The notes beneath the pieces were generated by a model. The model was given only the letters and a program-made list of their open reading frames with translations, was not told where the DNA came from and did not search any database. Of a DNA stretch of 64,000 nucleotides, positions 38,071-45,757 are shown piece by piece. The DNA comes from Xanthomarina arctica (GTDB lineage Bacteria > Bacteroidota > Bacteroidia > Flavobacteriales > Flavobacteriaceae): positions 1,067,142 through 1,131,141 of the forward strand of contig NZ_BMFQ01000001.1 of assembly GCF_014638915.1 (NCBI RefSeq). The letters are read 5' to 3'. Each line of letters begins with the position of its first letter. Position 1 is the stretch's first letter. The translations under genes and the position numbers were made by a program.

Positions 38071-38349
38071 ATGAACCTTACAATCACTCACTACAACAAT
38101 TTTTTTAAAGTTACAGGTATTTTAAACAGACATACTGTTGGAATGTTTCAGAATGAATTCCAAGATGTTTTTGAAAAACTACAAACTGTTACCATTAGTA
38201 TCGAAGGCTTAGAAAGCATCGATAAAGATGGTGTAAATGCTTTAGCAAAACTACATAATGAATCTATTTCATTAAAAAAACAGCTTTCAATTATTGGTTT
38301 TGGATGTAAGGATTTGTACGATCATTTTAAATCCAATGACGCAGCCTAA
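38071..38349 (+). CDS. STAS-like small protein
   Basis: 92 residues. The alternating pattern (FFKVTGILNRHTVGMFQNEFQ, VTISIEGLESIDKDGVNALAKLHNES, LSIIGFGCKDLYDHF) resembles a STAS/anti-sigma-antagonist fold, but with a Lys-Asp pair where a phosphorylatable Ser would usually be. No adjacent anti-sigma kinase. Function uncertain. Confidence 0.7.
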   Translation: MNLTITHYNNFFKVTGILNRHTVGMFQNEFQDVFEKLQTVTISIEGLESIDKDGVNALAKLHNESISLKKQLSIIGFGCKDLYDHFKSNDAA

Positions 38350-38781
38350 TTAGCAGGACATATCTGCAATTATTTTCCATTCCCCATTAATTTTTTTGAA
38401 GATTATAATAAAGACGCCATTGGCATTTCCAACATCTCTGGTTAAATGGTATTCGCCCATAACCCAATATGTGTTGTTTTCAATTTTAGAAATATCGTTT
38501 ATTACAAATTTTAAAATACCACTTTCAGCTTTAGTGGGGTAACCTTTTTTGTAGTTGGCTAAGGTTTTATCCCAGCCAAGGGTTAAACCACTTCCACCAT
38601 AAAATTTAAGGGAGTCATTTTTCCAATAACCTTTCATGAAACCTTCAAGATCGTGATTGTTCCATGCTGTTTCTTGTAATTCCAAAACAGCTAAAATGGC
38701 ATTTTTGTCATCATTAAATTGGGTTTGTGCCGAACAAAAAACCGTAGAAACGAATAAAATTATAGAAACGAATTTTTTCAT
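38350..38781 (-). CDS. SnoaL/NTF2-like (DUF4440-type) secreted protein
   Basis: 143 residues. A signal peptide (VSIILFVSTVFCSAQT) is followed by a small alpha-beta barrel domain typical of NTF2-like folds (VLELQETAWNNHDLEGFMKGYW, and C-terminal GVFIIIFKKINGEWKIIADMS). Members include isomerases and ligand-binding proteins; the substrate is unknown. Its stop abuts that of the convergent STAS-like gene. Confidence 0.85.
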   Translation of the reverse strand: MKKFVSIILFVSTVFCSAQTQFNDDKNAILAVLELQETAWNNHDLEGFMKGYWKNDSLKFYGGSGLTLGWDKTLANYKKGYPTKAESGILKFVINDISKIENNTYWVMGEYHLTRDVGNANGVFIIIFKKINGEWKIIADMSC

Positions 38782-38824
38782 AGTAGTTATTTTAGTTTAC
38801 AAATTTAAAGATACTAACAAAAAT

Positions 38825-38832
38825 TAACTTTG
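38825..38832 (+). promoter_or_regulatory. Possible promoter -7 box (TAACTTTG) ahead of the acyl carrier protein operon
   Basis: TAACTTTG fits TAnnTTTG. It would give a leader of about 215 nt before the ATG at 39055; no clear -33 box was found. Confidence 0.35.
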
Positions 38833-39006
38833 CTATCTGGGAAATAAGATGTTTTTGTAACTTTAATCTGATTTTTTATAACTTTAACGAATAGTTTAAG
38901 GGCCTGTTTTTTAGTTTAGTAAAAATAGGATATATTAGTCTCGTTAACTTTTTGTTATCTAAAACTATTTAATTTCTCCCTAATTAAATTAATAGCACAG
39001 ATAAGG

Positions 39007-39024
39007 CTCTAATAGGTATTAGAG
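39007..39024 (+). promoter_or_regulatory. 18-bp perfect palindrome upstream of the acyl carrier protein
   Basis: CTCTAATA-GG-TATTAGAG lies 31 bp before the ATG at 39055 and is followed by a T-rich tract. It could be an operator, or an RNA hairpin in the leader (7-bp stem with AGGT loop). Confidence 0.45.
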
Positions 39025-39054
39025 TTGGTTTAATTTTTTAAATTAATATGCCCG

Positions 39055-39315
39055 ATGAAAAACACAAACGACGTAAAAGCCGAAATTAAAAAATATATTT
39101 TAGAAGCATCTTTATCAGATATCAAAGATGTGGAAGACGATGCCTTAATTTTTGAAAATGGCTTATTGGACTCCATGGGATTATTATTTCTTATTGAATT
39201 TTTAGGTGAAAGTTTTGAAGTAGAAGTTACAGACGAGGAGTTAAATCCAAAAAATTTCGAATCCATCAATAATATTGTCTCTTTTGTTTCTAATAAACTT
39301 TCTGTAAAAGTTTAA
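39055..39315 (+). CDS. Acyl carrier protein (stand-alone)
   Basis: 86 residues. The phosphopantetheine attachment site is GLLDSMGLLF, with Ser40 in the family motif DS(L/M). Very acidic otherwise, and it lacks the fatty-acid-synthase ACP neighbourhood (no fabF). It opens an operon-like run with an asparagine synthase (29 bp later), a NAD-synthase-like gene and an AMP-forming ligase, so it probably carries the acyl intermediate of this pathway (inference). Confidence 0.9.
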   Translation: MKNTNDVKAEIKKYILEASLSDIKDVEDDALIFENGLLDSMGLLFLIEFLGESFEVEVTDEELNPKNFESINNIVSFVSNKLSVKV

Positions 39316-39344
39316 TTTCTTCAGCAATCAACAACTAACGTAAT

Positions 39345-41318
39345 ATGTGTGGCATAGCTGGCTTTTATGGCGATTTAGATAAGGAGAAATCCGTATCTAC
39401 ACTACAACACATGCTTACTAGAATCAAACATCGTGGTCCAGACCAAAGTGGTGTATATGTTTCTAATAAGGCAGGTTTGGGTAGTGTTAGATTAAGCATT
39501 ATTGATTTAAGTTCTGGCACCATGCCTATTTCTAATCAAGATGATAGCTTATGGATTGTTTTTAATGGCGAAGTTTTCAACTACATTGAGTTAAGAGAAG
39601 ACTTGCTCCAAAAAAATCACACTTTTAAAACGCAAACCGATACCGAGGTTATTCTGCATCTTTATGAAGAATATGGTCCAGAATGTTTGAATATGCTTAA
39701 TGGACAATTTGCTATTGCCATTTGGGATAAAAACAAAGAAGAGTTGTTTCTAGCCAGAGATCGCGTTGGCATTAGACCCTTATTTTATACACAAACTGAG
39801 AATGCCTTTGTATTTGCTTCCGAAATAAAATCCTTTCTAGAATATCCAGAAATAAATTTAAAATTTTCAAGTAAAGCGCTTTCAGAATATGTTACTTTTT
39901 GGACAGCATTATCACCAAATACAGTCTTTGAAGATGTTTTTGAAGTGCCTCCAGGAACTTACATGCTTATTAATTCTGTAGGGATTTCAAAAACAACCTT
40001 TTGGGAACTGCCAATAGTAAAACCAGATGACTATAAGTTTACAAACCTTGAAGAAGCTAAAAAAGCTTTTGAAGACATTTTTCTAGATTCAATTAAACTA
40101 AGACTTCGCGCAGATGTGCCTGTAGCCGCTTATTTAAGCGGAGGCATTGATTCTAGTATTACAACCGCTTTTATTAAGCAGATTTCACCAGAAAGACTGA
40201 GAACCTTTTCTATTGGTTTTACAGAAAAAGATTTTGACGAATCATCTTATCAAAACATAGCTGCGGCATATTTTAACACAGAACATTCTAGTGTTACTTG
40301 TAGTGAAAACGATATTTCAAATCACTTTAAAGAGGTAGTTTGGTTTACTGAAGCACCACTTTTAAGAACGGCTCCAACACCAATGAGTTTACTTTCTAAA
40401 AGTGTGAGAGACCAAAATATAAAAGTGGTAATAACCGGGGAAGGCGCCGATGAACTTTTAGGAGGTTATAATATTTTTAAAGAAACAAAAATCAAACACT
40501 TTTGGGCTAAAGATCCAAAATCGAAATACAGGCCTTTATTATTGAAAAAGCTGTATCCATATCTGCCACAGATTAGCAATTCTAGTAGTAACATGCTAAA
40601 AATGTTTTTTGGGTATAAACTAAGTGAAACCGAGTCTCCAATTTATTCACATCTTTTAAGATGGCATAATACCAGCAGAATTAAGAATTATTTTTCTGAA
40701 GAGATTAAAGAAAATATTAAAGATTATAAACCTATTGAAGATTTAGGAAAACAATTGGAGTCTAAATTAAAGGGCTACGATTATCTCACAAAAGCACAAT
40801 GGTTAGAGATCCATTTGTTTATGTCAGGCTATTTATTGTCTTCACAAGGAGATAGAATGGGAATGGCTAATTCTATTGAAGGTCGTTATCCATTTTTAGA
40901 TCATCGCGTTATTGAATTCTGCATGAATTTACATCCAGATTTAAAACTTCATGGGTTAAACGAAAAATACCTTCTAAAGAAAATGATGGCAGGCAGATTA
41001 CCAGAAGAAATTTTAAACAGATCTAAGCAAGCTTATCGAGCTCCAATTAGAAGCCTTTTTGTTTCAGAAGCCTTGCCGGAATATTTAAAAATCATGCTTT
41101 CAGAAGATAGCATTAAAGAATTTGGTGTTTTTAATGTAGACCATGTTAAAACATTACATTCAAAAATAACATCAAATAAAGGAGTTTCAGAAATAGATAA
41201 TATGGCTATGACAGCTATTTTGTCTATCCAGATTTTATACGATTTGTTTATAAAAAAATCAATCCCTAAACTCTCTGAAACCGAATTAATTACACTAGAT
41301 AAAATAATTGTTGAATAA
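39345..41318 (+). CDS. Glutamine-dependent asparagine synthase family protein (AsnB-like)
   Basis: 657 residues. It has an N-terminal Ntn glutaminase domain starting with Cys2 (MCGIAGFYG) including VFNGEVFNY, then an ATP-pyrophosphatase domain with the P-loop YLSGGIDSS and GEGADELLGGY. Free asparagine synthesis is possible, but the neighbours (ACP, NAD-synthase-like enzyme, acyl-AMP ligase) suggest amide formation on another carboxylate. It is 12 bp before the NAD-synthase-like gene. Confidence 0.9.
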   Translation: MCGIAGFYGDLDKEKSVSTLQHMLTRIKHRGPDQSGVYVSNKAGLGSVRLSIIDLSSGTMPISNQDDSLWIVFNGEVFNYIELREDLLQKNHTFKTQTDTEVILHLYEEYGPECLNMLNGQFAIAIWDKNKEELFLARDRVGIRPLFYTQTENAFVFASEIKSFLEYPEINLKFSSKALSEYVTFWTALSPNTVFEDVFEVPPGTYMLINSVGISKTTFWELPIVKPDDYKFTNLEEAKKAFEDIFLDSIKLRLRADVPVAAYLSGGIDSSITTAFIKQISPERLRTFSIGFTEKDFDESSYQNIAAAYFNTEHSSVTCSENDISNHFKEVVWFTEAPLLRTAPTPMSLLSKSVRDQNIKVVITGEGADELLGGYNIFKETKIKHFWAKDPKSKYRPLLLKKLYPYLPQISNSSSNMLKMFFGYKLSETESPIYSHLLRWHNTSRIKNYFSEEIKENIKDYKPIEDLGKQLESKLKGYDYLTKAQWLEIHLFMSGYLLSSQGDRMGMANSIEGRYPFLDHRVIEFCMNLHPDLKLHGLNEKYLLKKMMAGRLPEEILNRSKQAYRAPIRSLFVSEALPEYLKIMLSEDSIKEFGVFNVDHVKTLHSKITSNKGVSEIDNMAMTAILSIQILYDLFIKKSIPKLSETELITLDKIIVE

Positions 41319-41330
41319 AAACAGAACATC

Positions 41331-42311
41331 ATGAAATCAGAATCACGTAAACCTTTTTCAAAAGACATTATTCATATTGAAAACATAGACCAAGTTTGTA
41401 ATGATATTATTGCCAAACTTAAAACAGATGTCGCAAAAAACTTACAACGTCGTGGTGCCATTGTTGGTATTAGTGGAGGAATCGATTCGTCGGTTTGTCT
41501 GGCTTTGTCTGCAAAAGCTTTTGGTTCTAAAAATGTCTTAGGCATCATGCTTCCTGAACAGGATTCTAGTGATGACAGTAGACAATTAGCCGAAGAATTA
41601 GCAGCTACTTATGGTGTAAGTACCTTAATTGAAGATATTACAAAGGCCTTGGATGGTTTTGGTTGTTATGAAAGGAGAGACGACGCCATTTTAAGAGTTA
41701 TTCCAGGTTTCGATAAAAAAGTGGATAAAGCTAAGATTGAAATTAAGCAGAATATTGCTGAAAATATTCCGGCTATTTTCTCTATTACAGTTATTAAACC
41801 TAATGGAGATGTTGTTAGTAAGCTATTACCAGCAAGAGAATATTTGCAAATTGTAGCTTCTACTAATTTTAAACAACGTAGCAGAATGTCTATGTTATAT
41901 TATCATGCCGAACGTATGCATTATGCCGTTATTGGAACGCCTAACAAACATGAAGTAGAACAAGGGTTTTTTGTTAAATATGGTGACGGTGGAGCAGATG
42001 TTATGCCAATTGGGCATTTTTATAAAACACAGGTGTATCAATTAGCAAAACACTTAGGTGTACCACAAGGAATTATTGATAGAACACCAACAACTGATAC
42101 ATATACAGCCGAACAATCTCAAGAAGATTTCTTCTACCAAATGCCTTTTGAATCTATGGATTTAATATGGTATGGTTGGGAAAATGACTATCCGGCAGAT
42201 GAGGTTGGGAAAGTGATGGACAAGACAACCAAAGAGATTGAAAACATCTATAAAAGCTTTGAAAGAAAAAGAAAAACAACTGAATATTTAAGAATGAAAC
42301 CTATTTTCTAA
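41331..42311 (+). CDS. NAD-synthase-like ATP pyrophosphatase, enlarged form
   Basis: 326 residues. ATP-binding loop VGISGGIDSSV (48-54), then after an insertion of about 60 residues (roughly 115-175) the conserved part NFKQRSRMSMLYYHAERMHYAVIGTPNKHE and GDGGADVMPIGHFYKTQVYQLAKHLGVP. Ordinary ammonia-dependent NadE proteins are shorter (about 270 residues) and lack this insertion; the NH3 would come from elsewhere, perhaps the adjacent glutaminase. Its location between AsnB-like and ligase genes argues against a pure NAD-synthesis role. Substrate unproven. Confidence 0.85.
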   Translation: MKSESRKPFSKDIIHIENIDQVCNDIIAKLKTDVAKNLQRRGAIVGISGGIDSSVCLALSAKAFGSKNVLGIMLPEQDSSDDSRQLAEELAATYGVSTLIEDITKALDGFGCYERRDDAILRVIPGFDKKVDKAKIEIKQNIAENIPAIFSITVIKPNGDVVSKLLPAREYLQIVASTNFKQRSRMSMLYYHAERMHYAVIGTPNKHEVEQGFFVKYGDGGADVMPIGHFYKTQVYQLAKHLGVPQGIIDRTPTTDTYTAEQSQEDFFYQMPFESMDLIWYGWENDYPADEVGKVMDKTTKEIENIYKSFERKRKTTEYLRMKPIF

Positions 42312-42321
42312 ATCCTAAAAC

Positions 42322-43779
42322 ATGAATGTTTTCGATTACTTTTTTGAATCTACTAAAAACCTTGGAAAGGACTTTCTCTTGGGTTCAAAAGAAACTATTT
42401 CTTTCAAAAAACTGTATAACAACAGCTTAAAAATTGCCACATTTTTAAACAGATATATTGGAGCAAACAAGAATATTATTTTAATTAGTCCGAATTCGAA
42501 ATACTTTATAACGGCTTATTTGGGCATATTAAAATCGGGGAATACATGCGTGCCCTTAAACTTTGCCATAGAACAGGAAAACCTGGATTTTATATTAAAT
42601 ACAACGGAATGTGATACTGTTTTTATGGCAAAAAGTGCCAGATCTAAGTATAAAATCCCTTCACATATTCAAGTTATCGAGGAAGAAGATTTAGATCAAA
42701 TTATAGCTAATCAATCTATAGTGGATTATTATGTTGAGGTTGAAAAGAATCAACTAGCAGAAATTATTTTCACTTCTGGCTCAACAGGAATCCCTAAAGG
42801 TGTCATGATTAGTCATGAAAATATTATAGCCAATACAAATTCGATTATTTCCTATTTAAACCTCACCTCTAAAGATACTATGTGCGTGGTTTTACCTTTC
42901 TTTTATTGCTATGGATTATCCCTTTTGCATACACATTTAAGAGTTGGTGGTTCCATTGTTTTAAATAACAGTTTCATGTTTTTAGGCGCTGTTTTAAACG
43001 ATTTAAATGACTACAAATGTACTGGTTTTGCAGGTGTTCCTAGTCATTTTCAAATATTATTAAAGAAATCAAAAACATTCAAAACAACCCCATTTCCAGA
43101 TTTAAGATATGTCACCCAAGCCGGAGGGAAACTGCATACCGTTTTTATAGATGAATTTGTAAAAGCTTTTCCAAAGAAAGAATTTTATGTCATGTACGGA
43201 CAAACAGAAGCAACAGCGAGATTGTCTTATTTAGAGCCAAAAATGATTCATAAAAAAACAAGCTCTATTGGAAAACCCATTCCAGATGTCACTTTTAAAA
43301 TTGTGGACGACATGGGCAAAACACTTGGTGTTAATCAAGAAGGAGAGTTGTTGGCAAAAGGGAAAAATATCATGTTAGGCTATTATAAAGAGCAGAGTGA
43401 AACTAAAATGGCTATTAAAAATAGCTGGCTTTATACTGGAGATGTTGCCGTAGTTGATGAAGACGGATACTATTATTTAAAGGCCAGAAAGAAAGAAATT
43501 TTAAAGGTTGCTGGAAAAAGAGTGAGTCCAAAAGAAATTGAAGAAGTTATCCTTTCTGTTGAAGAAGTTATGGATTGTACTATTTCTGGTTATGACGACG
43601 ATTTATTTGGGGAAGCCATTCAAGCAACGATAGTCGCAAATGGCAATTTTGATGAAGTCCAATTAAAAGAAAAAATACTTCATGCCTGTTCTAAAAAATT
43701 GGCACTTTATAAAATACCTCAAAAAGTTATTTTTGAAAAAGTAATGAAAATGAGCGCTTCCGGAAAAAAAGTAAAGTAA
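42322..43779 (+). CDS. AMP-forming acyl-CoA/acyl-ACP ligase family enzyme
   Basis: 485 residues. The ATP-binding loop is FTSGSTGIPKGV (about 150-161), followed by GQTEATARLSY and YTGDVAVVDEDGYYYLKARKKEILKVAGKRVSP. The C-terminal catalytic Lys is expected in MKMSASGKKVK at the very end. Such enzymes activate a carboxylate as its adenylate and pass it to CoA or a carrier protein; the ACP of the same operon is the likely acceptor (inference). Confidence 0.9.
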   Translation: MNVFDYFFESTKNLGKDFLLGSKETISFKKLYNNSLKIATFLNRYIGANKNIILISPNSKYFITAYLGILKSGNTCVPLNFAIEQENLDFILNTTECDTVFMAKSARSKYKIPSHIQVIEEEDLDQIIANQSIVDYYVEVEKNQLAEIIFTSGSTGIPKGVMISHENIIANTNSIISYLNLTSKDTMCVVLPFFYCYGLSLLHTHLRVGGSIVLNNSFMFLGAVLNDLNDYKCTGFAGVPSHFQILLKKSKTFKTTPFPDLRYVTQAGGKLHTVFIDEFVKAFPKKEFYVMYGQTEATARLSYLEPKMIHKKTSSIGKPIPDVTFKIVDDMGKTLGVNQEGELLAKGKNIMLGYYKEQSETKMAIKNSWLYTGDVAVVDEDGYYYLKARKKEILKVAGKRVSPKEIEEVILSVEEVMDCTISGYDDDLFGEAIQATIVANGNFDEVQLKEKILHACSKKLALYKIPQKVIFEKVMKMSASGKKVK

Positions 43780-43783
43780 AATA

Positions 43784-44458
43784 CTATTTGGTAACTGCCT
43801 TCCTGTTGATTGACTTATTATAAAAATCTAAATACTCCTTTGAAACTACTTCATATTTGATAGATTTTATAAATAAAAAATAAGACACATTTCTAACAAT
43901 ATAGGGACTAAACCCAGCATAGCTATAAGATCTAGTGGTGTTAATGTTCTTTACTTCTCCAAAGGTTATGGCGTATTTAGCTCCTAAATCTTTACTTTTT
44001 TCTGCCACATCGTATAAGAAGGCAGGAATTATTCCCATGCCTCTATATTTAGGAACTGTAAAAACATTTTCCAATAACACTTCGTCTTGCTTAAGTTGTG
44101 GGAATCTATTTCCCCAAGTGGCTCTTAATTTATTGTTTTCTGATGAATCAATTAACCAAACTCTAGCACACGGCACTTGTTCTTTTGTCTCACCAATATA
44201 ACAGGTATTAAATTTAAGAATGAAACCATTGTTTGGGTTGTCTATAAAAAAGGGTTTATCTGCTTCCGTAAATTCTCGAATGCTAATAGGTTTAAGCGTT
44301 CTGGGTTTTTTAAACGGAATACTTAAATCTCGCTTAAAACCAAAAGCTATTTCTTTAGAATATAATCTGTTTGAAAATGCGTTCCAAAGATATTTAGCTT
44401 TACCATCTTTTATTAATTTTGGTAATAAAGCAATTTTGCTAAATAAATTACTGCTCAT
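43784..44458 (-). CDS. GNAT-like acetyltransferase family protein
   Basis: 225 residues from the ATG at 44458 (MSSNLFSKIALLPKLIKDG); a longer in-frame start at 44533 would add a Ser/Asn-rich extension. A GNAT fold is suggested by VLLENVFTVPKYRGMGIIPAFLYDVAEKSKDLGAKYAITFGEVKNI, with a pocket-type R/Q..G.G pattern. It is convergent with the operon and ends 4 bp from its last gene. It might acylate or amidate the operon's product, but the link is positional only. Confidence 0.75.
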   Translation of the reverse strand: MSSNLFSKIALLPKLIKDGKAKYLWNAFSNRLYSKEIAFGFKRDLSIPFKKPRTLKPISIREFTEADKPFFIDNPNNGFILKFNTCYIGETKEQVPCARVWLIDSSENNKLRATWGNRFPQLKQDEVLLENVFTVPKYRGMGIIPAFLYDVAEKSKDLGAKYAITFGEVKNINTTRSYSYAGFSPYIVRNVSYFLFIKSIKYEVVSKEYLDFYNKSINRKAVTK

Positions 44459-44544
44459 AAATTTATAATTACAACTGTTAGAGGTATTTGTAAAAATAAA
44501 CATAAAGTTTAAATTCTTATTAAAAACCTCCAATTGATTACAAA

Positions 44545-45648
44545 TTATTTGAGGGCTTGTTGTTGTTTTTGCATAAAAGCATCTGCCTGTAATTGCATAA
44601 GTTCTCGGGCTTTTTTGCGCTTGTAATTATAAAGTTCCTCTTCATCTGCAATATCATTGTAAACCTTGTTGTTAATTTCAATATCAGTTTTTAGCAACAC
44701 TTGTCTTTCTTTCACATTTCTTTCAGACCACGTTTTTATGGCGCTTTCAGAGTCTTCAAGTTTATAGTCGTAAGTTCCTTTTGGCGAAAGAAGTTTTGCT
44801 ATAATTGGAGACGTTTCAATGGCTAAAAACAATAGAAAGATGAAAAATGAAGGTAACCATGGTAATTCGTTTAAAGCGGTCACACGAGCCATTAAACCAT
44901 CAAAACTACTGATAATGGGTTGCGTAGCTATCACTCTAGAATTATAATTGCTTTCTAATTCTGAAATCTGTGTTTCTAGACCAGCGATTTTAGCTTTATT
45001 TTCTGTTTTTAGTTCCTGTAGTTCTACTATTCCAACATCATGCTTGTCTCTTTTTTCTTTGTAAACAGGTCCTTTTCCTAACAATTTGGTGCCGGCTGTG
45101 CCTTCAGCTTCATTAATATATATGTCGTATAGCTTATTAACTTCTTCATTTTTTGCCAAAATTTGAAGTTCTAAACCAGCAATTTCGTTGTTTAAATCTG
45201 TGATTTTCGGATTGTATTGTTGTGCAATTTGATCTTTATTAGCAAGAGTCAATTCGTTTTTTTGTTCTAAAAGAACCTGATTGATTTCCTTTTCAAAAAT
45301 TTTCAATTCTAAGGGTTTTGAAATCACGATGGCAATAATGATTGCTAGAATAATTCTTGGTATCGCCTGTATAAATTCATCTAGAAAGCGATCACGTTTC
45401 TTAATGGTTGAAACAATAAAACGGTCTAAATTAAAAATAAGTAAACCCCAAACAAGTCCGAAACCAATGGCGATAAATGCATTATCGAAAACAGTAAAAA
45501 GGGCATAACTGGATGCAATAAAAGCCATTACAGCTGTAAAAAACACGGTAGCTCCAATACCTGCATATTTGTTTTGCTCACCATTGGAACAAGTCTCTAA
45601 AATGTCTGAATCTGATCCAGAACATAAGATGAAGAATTTCTTTAACAT
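44545..45648 (-). CDS. DUF4407 domain-containing membrane protein
   Basis: 367 residues from the ATG at 45648 (MLKKFFILCSGSDSDIL), preferred to the TTG at 45687. Transmembrane segments at the N-terminus (KYAGIGATVFFTAVMAFIASSYALF; AIGFGLVWGLLIFNLDRFIVSTIKKRDR) are followed by a long coiled-coil (about 140-250) and a further transmembrane helix (WLPSFFIFLLFLAIETSPIIAKL). These features match DUF4407. Function unknown. Confidence 0.9.
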   Translation of the reverse strand: MLKKFFILCSGSDSDILETCSNGEQNKYAGIGATVFFTAVMAFIASSYALFTVFDNAFIAIGFGLVWGLLIFNLDRFIVSTIKKRDRFLDEFIQAIPRIILAIIIAIVISKPLELKIFEKEINQVLLEQKNELTLANKDQIAQQYNPKITDLNNEIAGLELQILAKNEEVNKLYDIYINEAEGTAGTKLLGKGPVYKEKRDKHDVGIVELQELKTENKAKIAGLETQISELESNYNSRVIATQPIISSFDGLMARVTALNELPWLPSFFIFLLFLAIETSPIIAKLLSPKGTYDYKLEDSESAIKTWSERNVKERQVLLKTDIEINNKVYNDIADEEELYNYKRKKARELMQLQADAFMQKQQQALK

Positions 45649-45710
45649 GATTTGATTGATTTTGATTGATAGACTATTAGAACGCAATTCTTGTCTATTT
45701 GTTACAAAAA

Positions 45711-45735
45711 AAAGCCTCGAAATTTCGAGGCTTTA
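45711..45735 (-). terminator. Intrinsic terminator after the second M56 gene
   Basis: GCCTCGAAATTTCGAGGC is an 18-bp perfect palindrome (45714-45731), followed on the minus strand by an eight-base T run. It lies just beyond the stop at 45758. Confidence 0.85.
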
Positions 45736-45757
45736 GAATAGGTTGATTTTCTCTATG

